DNA of 64,000 nt from Opitutia bacterium. GTDB lineage: Bacteria > Verrucomicrobiota > Verrucomicrobiia > Opitutales > Opitutaceae. The position numbers and the translations under genes are program-made. The notes under the pieces were generated by a model, which did not search any database, was not told the DNA's origin, and saw nothing but the letters and a program-made list of their open reading frames with translations. How positions within the stretch are numbered: the stretch's first letter is position 1; every line of letters starts with the position of its first letter. This document shows, piece after piece, positions 18,101 through 25,757 of this stretch. The DNA is taken from the NCBI GenBank assembly GCA_947474365.1, contig CANJIU010000032.1:1-64000 (forward strand). The letters run 5' to 3'.

Positions 18101-18403
18101 CGATGGGAGAGCAAGGCTGCCATCGGATTTTATGGGGCGCCGCCAGACAGCGACGGCGTCATCCGGAGCTACGACGGCAACCGGCCAATCTACGACCGGG
18201 CGCGTTACTACATCGACCTGATGGCGGGCTACAACCTGCGCCTGTTTTCCGACCGGGTGCGAACCCGGATCCAACTCAATGTCCAAAACGTGCTCGAGGA
18301 TGGCCGCCTGCAGGTCGTCGGAGTCAATCCGGACGGGCAGCCGTTCAATTTCCGCATCGTCGATCCGCGAAAATTCGTGCTGAGCACGACCTTCGACCTG
18401 TGA
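15194..18403 (+). CDS. TonB-dependent receptor 1
   Basis: 1069-residue outer-membrane receptor. The signal peptide (RLAALVFLVTTAATLSAQ) is followed by the Opitutaceae-type motif VQLSPFQVDAS, a plug (SGTRLNSRLEDLSAAITVITKQQML through SRGPNTSLFGLGGASGS in separate parts) and a beta-barrel ending DPRKFVLSTTFDL. It has no carboxypeptidase-like domain and no STN domain. The ATG at 15194 fits the signal peptide and lies downstream of the predicted initiation point of promoter copy C. It imports an unknown ligand, presumably an oligosaccharide given the GH28 and isomerase neighbours. The stop codon is followed immediately, in the same frame, by a relic of an AraC-type regulator. Confidence 0.9.
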   Translation: MTPNRDRTPFTQPRLAALVFLVTTAATLSAQSTHPPKASPGASRATAEVVQLSPFQVDASQDQGYLAANALSGTRLNSRLEDLSAAITVITKQQMLDTAALDINDLFKYEAGTEGTAAFTNFAVGQNGEITDSVQRDPQASNRIRGLGAANISSNGFPQKSAIPIDLYNTEAVELSRGPNTSLFGLGGASGSVNIVRSQANLRRSISSFSLRGDSFDGYRSSFDLNRPLFHDTLALRLSAVYDSRGYLQKPSGETTRRQQATLTYQPLAKTTVRATYERLRSLARRPNSVTPRDAVTYWKSIGSPAWDPITQTVTYADGRKGTSAVVDGFFNIGASFTNSPTMYLDQGGMKLWTLNRLSTTANPNGFNSAIAARESGTLIQRLRGTTLPLFTTPGISDRSLYDWESVNFMAINYRKERADIKNVQIEQEIFRSPAHHLAARIGWNEERFDSYRVDFVTGLATVLLVDVNERLLDSTPNPFFRRPYIGVAQPQIIDLPSYDDVQSSDLAYQYAPRNLPRWLGWIGTQKLVAHGETRRSYSDSNRYRDTVVSDHSWSNLQRRADGNLMNRVYFRYYVGDNQGQNVDYAPPANYGVSGTYDLNWFNGATNQWVKEAANLQPAGISQGTTRARSEVRTLSLASQNYFLSDRIVTTFALRRDRQRGRDSSASQVDPTTGLLDYSGLKTFTNWVGSAGDTKTAGIVVKPARWLHAFFNHADSFQTSGVQYTLLGELLPNPTGRGRDYGLLFNLLGGKLVLKANRYETNQRDARTGNAAIAGRVISFETGRSITTSGTTFGAQNLESWATDVITRRFARQGVAASAAQIKTEVAKFMQLPEGFLDNVVTKNIGATDDTTSKGLEFEANYNPTGNWTLKGNVTFQRAIDATRSPGIQQYLDWRMPVWTTVKDDAGISWWNSTGAASGFNTAVFAPYKLLVANAGKPRSQTREWRANGLTNYRFTDGKFKNLSLGGGVRWESKAAIGFYGAPPDSDGVIRSYDGNRPIYDRARYYIDLMAGYNLRLFSDRVRTRIQLNVQNVLEDGRLQVVGVNPDGQPFNFRIVDPRKFVLSTTFDL

Positions 18404-18505
18404 ACCGGAAGCACCTACAGCCATTATTTGCAGGCCGCGTTCAAGACGGCCCATGGCCAGACAGCCGGGGAGTTTCGCCGTGCGGGTCCGCGACCGCTCG
18501 CTTGA
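18404..18505 (+). pseudogene. C-terminal relic of an XylR/AraC-type regulator
   Basis: Directly after the receptor stop, 33 codons plus TGA read TGSTYSHYLQAAFK then TAHGQTAGEFRRAG. The end of the intact regulator (about residues 353-387) reads TGFAHSHYLQAAFK then EVHGLTPGEFRRKG. DNA similarity is also high (GCAGGCCGCGTTCAA shared exactly). Only the second AraC HTH tail remains; the rest of the gene is absent. The relic ends six bases before promoter copy D, so a former regulator-operator unit seems to have lost its regulator. Confidence 0.82.
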
Positions 18506-18511
18506 CGTCGC

Positions 18512-18575
18512 GACGAAAAACCTGAGGATCTGTGCGCTGAATCCTCAGTGACGAAACCCACCATTCAGGTATACT
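18512..18575 (+). promoter_or_regulatory. Composite XylR-type operator/promoter, copy D (TonB receptor 2 operon)
   Basis: GACGAAAAACCTGAGGA at 18512-18528, a 16-base gap, TCAGTGACG at 18545-18553, a 16-base spacer and TATACT at 18570-18575. The half-sites AACC at 18519 and ATCC at 18541 are 22 bp apart. It would drive the receptor-cytochrome-DUF1501 operon that follows. Confidence 0.83.
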
Positions 18576-18670
18576 GAGAATTCTAATCCCGCTCCCGTTC
18601 CGCGCGCCTGCTCGGATCCCTAGTCCATTTGTCAGCCCACGCCTGAATCCCTCGTTTGAATTCCCACTCC

Positions 18671-20932
18671 ATGAACCCTGCGCATACTCCCAAACTCAGC
18701 CACGGCCTCGTCGCCATGCTTCTCCTGCTGCCGTCGTTCGCCGGCGCCCAGCCCAAGCCCGCCCCGGCGTCAGCCGCATCGTCGGATGAAAGCGCCATCA
18801 AACTGGATGTGTTCACCGTGAAAGAGAACACGGCGCGGGCCTACGGCTCGTCAAATCTAGCGTCGGCGACCCGCCTGAACACCGCGGCGGAGAACGTGCC
18901 GCAGTCGATCAGCGTCATCAATGAGGCGCTACTGAAGGACATGGGCGCCTTTTCTTACGAACAGGCCGTCCGGTACACTCCCGGCGTGACCCAGCGCCAA
19001 AACGTCCAGAACGGAAGCGTCATCCGCGGCTTCATCGCCTCGAATCGCTACCGCAACGGTTTCCTCGTGCCGGGCTTCGAGACCGATCTGATCAATCTCG
19101 ACCGCATCGAGATCCTCAAGGGCCCGTCGGCCTCGATCGCCGGTTCGTCCGAGTCGGGCGGATACGTCAATTTCATCACGAAGCGGCCCAAGCTCAAGGA
19201 GTCCGGTTCCGCCTCCGTCATGTTTGGCTCCCGCGCCTTCATGCGCGGCACGATCGACGCCACCGGCCCAGTCGAGGGCACCAATCTCGCCTACCGGGTC
19301 AATGCCGTCAGCCTGAGCGCCGACAGCTGGCGCGACAACGAAACGATCCGCAAGACCGCCGTCTATCCCACCCTGCTCTGGCAGGCCACCAAGAACACCC
19401 AGGTGATGGTTGAACTGGAATATTTCGACGGGCTCACCCCGAGCGGCTTCAGCACGCCCTACATCGCCCCGGTGAACACCGTGAACCAGACCGGCACCAC
19501 CAGCACGTCGCAGGCCGTCGTGATTCCAGCCGGGGTGGTACCGAAATTCAAGCTGGGCCAATGGGCGCCGATGTCGCTCAACAGCAGCGGCGAACCCGGC
19601 ATGGGGCAGCGGACGGATCTCTATTCGCTCTTCGCCACCGTCACCCACCAGTTCAACGACATCTTCTACGCGCGCCAGGCCGTTTCCTACTTCCGGACCA
19701 ACAGCAACGCCTACCGCTCGACGGTCGCCAATTTTTTCGCCTACAACCCGAACGGCGAGATCATCTATGAGCGCAACGCCACCCGCGCCATCGGCGTCAC
19801 CAAAATCCAGCGCGCCCAGGGCGACGTGGTCGGGACCGCGAAGTTCCTCCAGGACAACCTCGGCGGCACCGTCCTCGTGGGTTATGACGTTGGTCGTTCC
19901 GAGGGTGTGAATACCACCGCCACCGGCCAGATGGAGCCGATCAACATCAGCAGCCCCGTCTATGGCGTGCCCTTGCGCACCCCCCTGAACAAGACCGTGG
20001 ATAATTCGACCAAGGGCGGCAGCTTCGGTTACTTCGCCAACGCGCAGGTCACCGGCCTGCAGGAACGCCTCGTCCTGACCGGCGGTCTCCGCCGCGACCA
20101 GAGCAAGGCGACCTGGACCCGCAACAACATCAACGGTCTCTACACCAACACGCCCAAGACCGCGACCGTGGAGAGTCCGATGTATGGCCTCACGGTGAAG
20201 CCGCTGAAATGGCTCGCCGCCTACGCGGTCTCCAGCGAGGCGGGGGCGGCCACCCGGCAGGTGGCGATCTTCCCCAACATTCCCCTGACGGATCCACGGC
20301 AGATTCTTCGCACCGCCACGCCGCTCACCACCAACAAGGAATTCGGCCTCAAGCTCAGCCTGCTCGACGGCGCCTTCGCCATCAACGCCGCGCACTACAA
20401 AATCGTGCAGGTCGACAACGTCCGCAATAACACGAGCAACGACATCATCAGCGTGCCCGGCGGCTCCCAAAACATCATCGAGAGCGGCAACATCGCCAAG
20501 GGCTGGGAATTCGAGTTTAGCGGCAGCCTGACCCGCACCCTCGCCTTGGTCGGAGGCTACTCGTTCACCGAGACCCAGGCCCCGGGCTTCAAGGAAGACG
20601 GCCGTTCGCCCCGTGAAATTCGCGGCATGCCGAAACACAAATTCCAAGGCTTCGTCCGCTACGACATCACCGGCAACCAAACGTCCGGCTTCTCCGTGCG
20701 CGGAGGTATTGTTTACCAGACCTCCGTCTGGGGCATTGCCGAGAATACCTACCGAATCGCTGGCGAAACCCGCTGGGATGTCGGGCTGAATTACCGCAAG
20801 AAAAACTGGGATTTTTCCCTGACCTGCGAGAACGTCACCGACGTGATCTTTGTGCAGGCCGCCGTCGCGCCCGGCAGCAACACGGTCGATGCTCCCCGCA
20901 CGGTCTATCTCGGCGCGACGTGGAAGTATTGA
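18671..20932 (+). CDS. TonB-dependent receptor 2, siderophore-receptor-like
   Basis: 753-residue receptor, shorter than the other five and closest in type to FhuA/FecA-like siderophore receptors. Signal peptide (LVAMLLLLPSFAGAQ), a TonB-box-like IKLDVFTV segment, a plug with RLNTAAENVPQSISVINE and YTPGVTQRQ, and a barrel ending PRTVYLGATWKY (C-terminal aromatic). The ATG at 18671 is preferred over a TTG at 18656. It is the first gene of an apparent operon with the cytochrome/DUF1549/DUF1553, DUF1501 and DUF2231 genes. The ligand may be a small iron chelate or an oligosaccharide; operator copy D suggests sugar-linked control. Confidence 0.9.
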   Translation: MNPAHTPKLSHGLVAMLLLLPSFAGAQPKPAPASAASSDESAIKLDVFTVKENTARAYGSSNLASATRLNTAAENVPQSISVINEALLKDMGAFSYEQAVRYTPGVTQRQNVQNGSVIRGFIASNRYRNGFLVPGFETDLINLDRIEILKGPSASIAGSSESGGYVNFITKRPKLKESGSASVMFGSRAFMRGTIDATGPVEGTNLAYRVNAVSLSADSWRDNETIRKTAVYPTLLWQATKNTQVMVELEYFDGLTPSGFSTPYIAPVNTVNQTGTTSTSQAVVIPAGVVPKFKLGQWAPMSLNSSGEPGMGQRTDLYSLFATVTHQFNDIFYARQAVSYFRTNSNAYRSTVANFFAYNPNGEIIYERNATRAIGVTKIQRAQGDVVGTAKFLQDNLGGTVLVGYDVGRSEGVNTTATGQMEPINISSPVYGVPLRTPLNKTVDNSTKGGSFGYFANAQVTGLQERLVLTGGLRRDQSKATWTRNNINGLYTNTPKTATVESPMYGLTVKPLKWLAAYAVSSEAGAATRQVAIFPNIPLTDPRQILRTATPLTTNKEFGLKLSLLDGAFAINAAHYKIVQVDNVRNNTSNDIISVPGGSQNIIESGNIAKGWEFEFSGSLTRTLALVGGYSFTETQAPGFKEDGRSPREIRGMPKHKFQGFVRYDITGNQTSGFSVRGGIVYQTSVWGIAENTYRIAGETRWDVGLNYRKKNWDFSLTCENVTDVIFVQAAVAPGSNTVDAPRTVYLGATWKY

Positions 20933-20967
20933 TTCGGCACGATCGGCACCGCGGCAAGTCTCACCCC

Positions 20968-20995
20968 TGCGGAGCGCACCCGCGTGCGCTCCGCA
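20968..20995 (+). terminator. Strong intercistronic hairpin without T-run
   Basis: Twelve-base perfect stem (20968-20979 TGCGGAGCGCAC, 20984-20995 GTGCGCTCCGCA) with a CCGC loop, 36 bases after the receptor 2 stop. No T-tract follows. It may protect or attenuate the message so that the receptor is made in excess of the downstream membrane-associated proteins. Confidence 0.5.
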
Positions 20996-21048
20996 TCAGT
21001 GGATAAGTTGGCATGAGCCCAGACTTCGCCGAGATTCGCCGCCGGATT

Positions 21049-24000
21049 ATGAGCGATCTGGACACCCGGTGGCACCGCCCCTGGGTGTCTTCGTGGAGGA
21101 GAGGTGCGTTTGGCGCCGCTTTTTGCGCCGCCGCATTCGGCGCTCCCGGCGCCCCGCTGCCCGACGTCATCGACTACAATCGTGACATCCGGCAGCTCCT
21201 GTCGAACACGTGCCTCAAGTGCCACGGACCCGACACCAAGAGCAATCAGTCCGGCCTTCGCCTCGACCACGCGGAGGCGGCGGTCGCACCCCGCAAGGAC
21301 AAGACCGGTCGCGTCACGACTGCAATCGTGCCGGGCAAGCCAGAGGCCTCAGAACTCTGGCGGCGCATCACGTCGACCGATGCGCAGACCGTGATGCCAC
21401 CGCCCGACGCCATGCACCAGCTCAGCCCGCGCGATCGGGCGGTCCTCCGGCGCTGGATTGAGCAAGGGGCGAAATTTCAACCACACTGGGCCTACACCCC
21501 GCTGGTGAAGCGCGAGCCCCCCGCGGGGAGATCGCCAACAGCCGACGGCGCCCAACATCCCATCGACCGGTTCATTGCGGCGGAACTGTCGGCCCGCGGC
21601 ATCGCTCCGTCGCCCCCGGCGAACCAACGCACCCTCATCCGCCGGCTCAGCCTCGATCTCCTCGGGTTGCCGCCGACCCCGGCCGAGGCCGACGCCTTCG
21701 CCGCGGCTTCGCATCCCGACGCCTACCGGCAGCTCGTCGACCGCCTCCTCGCCTCGCCCCATTACGGCGAACGCATGGCGGTGCCCTGGCTCGACCTCGT
21801 GCGGTTCGCCGATTCAACCGGCCTCCACGGCGACCAGCTGCTGAACAATTTTCCGTACCGTGACTACGTGGTCGACGCCTTCAATCGCAACAAGCCGTTC
21901 GACCAGTTCACGCTTGAGCAGATTGCCGGAGACCTGCTGCCCGACGCGACCGTCGAGCAGCGCGTCGCGAGCGGCTTCAACCGGCTCAACATGGTCACCC
22001 GCGAGGGTGGCGCCCAGGTGGGAGAGTATCTCGCCAAGTACGCCGCCGACCGCGTCCGCACCGTGTCGACCGCTTGGCTGGGCTCGACGCTCGCCTGCGC
22101 CGAGTGCCACGATCACAAGTACGATCCCTTTTCGATCCGGGATTTCTACGCCTTCGCCGCCTACTTTGCCGACGTAAAGCAATGGGGAGTTTACCGTCAC
22201 TTCATCTACACGCCGGAGCCGGAGCTCGCGACCCATACGGACGACTACCCGTTTCCACCCGAAATCGAAGTCGAGAGCGCGTATCTGAAGCAACGCGACG
22301 CTCGTCTGCGCGCCCAGCTCGAAAAACGCGAGGAAGCCGCCGCCCGCCGCCTGCTCGCGGAGGCATCCGGCCCGGCCACCGTCCTGGCCTGGGCGCGTGA
22401 GGTGTCCCGCCTGACGGGAGCGGAGGGAGACGGCTGGATCGCGGTCCGCGTCGCGGACGCCGCCAGCACCAACCAGGTCGCCGCCCTGCCCCAGCCGGAC
22501 GGCGGCGTGCGCTTCGAAAACCCGGTGTCGTACCTGGAAAATAAATACACATACAAGCCGACCCGGCACGATCTCCGGCTGGCCACCCCGACCGGACCGG
22601 TCTCGACGGTGCGGTTGGAGATCCTGCCGGACGAGGCGCACGGCGGCTTCGTCACCCGGGACCGACTCAATCTTTTCGAACTCACCGTCACCCTCGCCGT
22701 GCAACGCGTCGGAAGGGAAAAGCCCGAGGCGCTCGCCGTCGCCGAGGCGTTCGCCGAATGCGAGACGGAAAACTACTTCAACGGCCGGCCCCTGGTTTCC
22801 GTCCGTGAAATCTGGCGATCCAGCTCGAACCTCGCGCGCCAGCGGCAGTCCGCGGTGTTTCAGCTGCAGTCGCCCGTGGTGCTCGCCGACGGTGACCGGC
22901 TGGTGGCGACACTGGTCAGCGCACCGGTGAACTTCCACCAACGGGCCCACCTCGGCGAAATCGGCCGGGTGCGGTTTTCAGTTTCACCGCTCGGCAGCGT
23001 GCCACCCGGCGCCGCGGCCTCCCCCGGGGATCGGGCAGCACTCGCCACCGCCCGTCCTGATGACGCGCAGCGCGAGCGACTGGCCGTGCTGTATCATCGC
23101 GCCACCGCGGCTTTCGGCGACGCGACCTACCGCACCGTTTTCCGGGATATCCTTGAGTGCCGCGGTGGCAGGGCCTCGTCGATGATCACGGTCGCAACTG
23201 CTCCGCGGGTGACCCGCGTGCTGGCGCGCGGAAACTGGCAGGACGATTCAGGGGAGATTGTCGCACCGGCTCCGCCCCACTTCCTGCCCGGCGCCCAACC
23301 GTCCTCCGAAGCGCCGCGCGCCACCCGGCTCGACCTCGCGCGCTGGATCGTGTCGCCCCAAAACCCTCTCACCGCCCGCACCTTCGTCAACCGGCTCTGG
23401 AAACAGTTCTTCGGGACCGGGCTCTCCGCCGCGGTCGAGGACCTTGGCAGGCAGGGCGAATACCCGTCGCACCCCGAACTGCTCGACTGGCTGTCCGCTG
23501 AATTCATGGCGAGCGGCTGGGACGTAAAGGGGCTGGTGCGGCTCATCGTGACGTCCGGCACCTACCGCCAGTCTTCACGGGAACGCCCGGAACTCCGCGA
23601 GGTCGATCCGCAGAACCGCCTGCTGGCCCGCCAAAACGCCCGCCGCCTCGAGGCGGAGTTCGTGCGCGACAACGCCCTGTTTGCGTGCGGCCTGCTCACG
23701 CCCGATCTCGGCGGCCCCAGCGCGCTGCCCTATCAACCTTCCGGTTACTACGAGCACCTGAATTTTCCCCTCCGGGACTACGTGGCCAATCGCGACGACC
23801 GCCAGTACCGGCGCGGACTGTACAGCCATTGGCAACGGACGTTCCTGCACCCGATGCTGGCGAATTTCGACGCCCCTTCGCGCGAGGAGTGCACGGCGGC
23901 GCGCAACGTCTCCAACACCCCGCAGCAGGCACTCACGTTGCTCAACGATCCGTCCTTTATTGAAGCCGCCCGGACGCTGGCCGAACAACTGCTGCGAGTC

Positions 24001-24255
24001 GCCCCCGCGGAGCGGCTCGATCTGGCCTACCGGCGCGTCCTCGCCCGCCCGCCGTCCCCGCGCGAGCGCGCATCTCTGGAAAAATTCCACGCCACGCAAC
24101 TCGCCGCTTTCCGGGAGCGACCCGCTGACGCCCGCGCCTTTGTGTCCATCGGGGCGCGCCCCCTCCCGACAGACCTTGATCCGGTGGAACTGGCCTCCTG
24201 GACCGCTGTGACCCGCGCCCTGCTCAACCTCAACGAGACGATCGTGCGCTACTGA
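21049..24255 (+). CDS. Cytochrome c (PSCyt1) - DUF1549 - DUF1553 protein, copy 1
   Basis: 1068-residue exported protein typical of Planctomycetes and Verrucomicrobia. After a signal-like segment comes a Planctomycete cytochrome C domain with CLKCH heme motif at 55-59 and a likely Met ligand in VMPPP, then DUF1549 (about 165-370) with a second heme-like CAECH motif at 350-354, a variable middle region (370-730) and DUF1553 (about 770-1010, with NPLTARTFVNRLWKQFFG and NVSNTPQQALTLLNDP). It probably carries electrons in the periplasm; the catalytic role of DUF1549/1553 is unknown. An ATG at 21013 is also possible but would make the n-region unusually long. It forms an operon with the DUF1501 gene 29 bases downstream. 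Confidence 0.87.
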   Translation: MSDLDTRWHRPWVSSWRRGAFGAAFCAAAFGAPGAPLPDVIDYNRDIRQLLSNTCLKCHGPDTKSNQSGLRLDHAEAAVAPRKDKTGRVTTAIVPGKPEASELWRRITSTDAQTVMPPPDAMHQLSPRDRAVLRRWIEQGAKFQPHWAYTPLVKREPPAGRSPTADGAQHPIDRFIAAELSARGIAPSPPANQRTLIRRLSLDLLGLPPTPAEADAFAAASHPDAYRQLVDRLLASPHYGERMAVPWLDLVRFADSTGLHGDQLLNNFPYRDYVVDAFNRNKPFDQFTLEQIAGDLLPDATVEQRVASGFNRLNMVTREGGAQVGEYLAKYAADRVRTVSTAWLGSTLACAECHDHKYDPFSIRDFYAFAAYFADVKQWGVYRHFIYTPEPELATHTDDYPFPPEIEVESAYLKQRDARLRAQLEKREEAAARRLLAEASGPATVLAWAREVSRLTGAEGDGWIAVRVADAASTNQVAALPQPDGGVRFENPVSYLENKYTYKPTRHDLRLATPTGPVSTVRLEILPDEAHGGFVTRDRLNLFELTVTLAVQRVGREKPEALAVAEAFAECETENYFNGRPLVSVREIWRSSSNLARQRQSAVFQLQSPVVLADGDRLVATLVSAPVNFHQRAHLGEIGRVRFSVSPLGSVPPGAAASPGDRAALATARPDDAQRERLAVLYHRATAAFGDATYRTVFRDILECRGGRASSMITVATAPRVTRVLARGNWQDDSGEIVAPAPPHFLPGAQPSSEAPRATRLDLARWIVSPQNPLTARTFVNRLWKQFFGTGLSAAVEDLGRQGEYPSHPELLDWLSAEFMASGWDVKGLVRLIVTSGTYRQSSRERPELREVDPQNRLLARQNARRLEAEFVRDNALFACGLLTPDLGGPSALPYQPSGYYEHLNFPLRDYVANRDDRQYRRGLYSHWQRTFLHPMLANFDAPSREECTAARNVSNTPQQALTLLNDPSFIEAARTLAEQLLRVAPAERLDLAYRRVLARPPSPRERASLEKFHATQLAAFRERPADARAFVSIGARPLPTDLDPVELASWTAVTRALLNLNETIVRY

Positions 24256-24284
24256 GTCCCCGGCGCCGCACGACCACCGTCCCC

Positions 24285-25754
24285 ATGCCCTCGTTCGATC
24301 TCCATCTCCTCCAGCAGCGGCAGCTCGCCTGGTCGCGCCGCACGTTCCTGGGCAAATCCGCTCAGGCCATCGGTACGCTCGCCCTTGGCGCGATCGTCAG
24401 CCCGCAACTGCTCCGCGGTGCGCCCGCTGCCCCGCGGCCGGACGGACGCTGGCGCGGGGTGCTCGCCGCGCCGCACTTCCTGCCCCGGGCGAAACGCATC
24501 ATCCAGTTGTCCATGGCGGGAGGCCCGTCGCACATGGAAACCTTCGACCCGAAGCCGCGCCTCAACACGTTGCACGGGCAGCCGTTTCCCGAGTCGTTCA
24601 CGAAGGGGCAGCAGCTCGCGCAACTGCAGCATGAACGCGGCGGACTCCGCGCGCGGGGCACGTCGTTCGGCTTCAAGCGCTGCGGTCTCTCCGGCCAGAT
24701 GATCTGCGATCTGCTGCCGCACACGCAGACGATCGCCGATGACATCTGCATCATCCGCTCGATGCACACCGAACAGATCAACCATGACCCGGCGCACGCG
24801 TTCATGAACGCCGGCTCCATCATCAAGGGAAGGCCCAGCTTCGGGTCATGGATGTTGTACGGACTCGGCGCCGAGGCGGACAACCTACCGGGCTATGTTG
24901 TCCTCATGTCCAGCGGCCCCGGGAACGATCAGCCCGTCTCCGCCCGCCAGTGGTCGGCGGGGTTTCTGCCGAGCAAATTCCAAGGCGTGCAGTTCCAGAG
25001 CAAGGGCACACCGGTGCACTACGTCGGCAATCCGGACGGAATTTGCCAGAGCATGCAGCGCCAGCTGATCGACGAACTGGCCGAGTTAAACGGTTTTTGC
25101 GCCGAGGAGACGCTCGATTCGGAAATCCAGACCCGCATCGCGCAGTACGAACTCGCATTCAAGATGCAGACCAGCGTGCCCGATCTCGCCGATCTCAGCC
25201 GGGAGCCGCAGTCGATCCTCGATCTCTACGGCATCAAGGAGCCGGGCGACGGTTCCTTTGCCTCCAACTGCCTGCTCGCCCGCCGGCTGGTGGAGCGCGG
25301 GGTGCGTTTCATCCAGCTTTATCACCGCGGCTGGGACCACCACGCGGACATCGACGCGAAGCTGCCTGTCGCCTGCAGGAACGTCGACCAGGGCGCGGCC
25401 GCGCTGATCAAGGACCTCAAGCAGCGCGGCCTGCTTGAGGACACCCTGGTGGTCTGGGGCGGGGAATTCGGTCGCACGCCAATGGGCCAGGGCACCGGCC
25501 GCGATCATCACATCAATGCGTTCTCGATCTGGCTGGCCGGCGGCGGTATCCGCCCCGGCCTGACATGGGGTTCGACCGACGAGCTGGGCTACCGCTACGT
25601 CTCGGATGGCCAGGAGATGCACGTGCATGATCTGCATGCCACGCTGCTCGCCGCCTTCGGCATCGACCACCAGCGGCTGACCTATCGGTATCAGGGCCGC
25701 GACTTCCGGCTCACCGACGTGCACGGGAAGGTGGCGCAGGGCATCCTGCTCTGA
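24285..25754 (+). CDS. DUF1501 protein, Tat-exported, sulfatase-clan fold, copy 1
   Basis: 489 residues with a Tat-type signal (AWSRRTFLGKSAQ, about residues 15-27). DUF1501 belongs to the alkaline phosphatase/sulfatase clan; the segments MAGGPSHMETFDPKP, RSMHTEQINHDPAH, WGGEFGRTP and GRDHHINAFS are typical and include likely metal-binding D, H and E. It lacks the CxPxR sulfatase motif. DUF1501 genes nearly always follow cytochrome/DUF1549/1553 genes, as here, suggesting one export-side complex. The biochemical reaction is not established. The stop is followed by the next start after three bases. Confidence 0.88.
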   Translation: MPSFDLHLLQQRQLAWSRRTFLGKSAQAIGTLALGAIVSPQLLRGAPAAPRPDGRWRGVLAAPHFLPRAKRIIQLSMAGGPSHMETFDPKPRLNTLHGQPFPESFTKGQQLAQLQHERGGLRARGTSFGFKRCGLSGQMICDLLPHTQTIADDICIIRSMHTEQINHDPAHAFMNAGSIIKGRPSFGSWMLYGLGAEADNLPGYVVLMSSGPGNDQPVSARQWSAGFLPSKFQGVQFQSKGTPVHYVGNPDGICQSMQRQLIDELAELNGFCAEETLDSEIQTRIAQYELAFKMQTSVPDLADLSREPQSILDLYGIKEPGDGSFASNCLLARRLVERGVRFIQLYHRGWDHHADIDAKLPVACRNVDQGAAALIKDLKQRGLLEDTLVVWGGEFGRTPMGQGTGRDHHINAFSIWLAGGGIRPGLTWGSTDELGYRYVSDGQEMHVHDLHATLLAAFGIDHQRLTYRYQGRDFRLTDVHGKVAQGILL

Positions 25755-25757
25755 CCC

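Noticed and set aside
16583..18454. Long minus-strand open frame opposite TonB receptor 1
   Set aside because: Arg/Val/Gly-rich translation without domains; the plus strand encodes a clear receptor. It is a GC-driven antisense shadow.
18929..20680. Long minus-strand open frame opposite TonB receptor 2
   Set aside because: No recognisable motifs and low-complexity Gly/Val/Asp composition, as expected for an antisense shadow of a high-GC gene.
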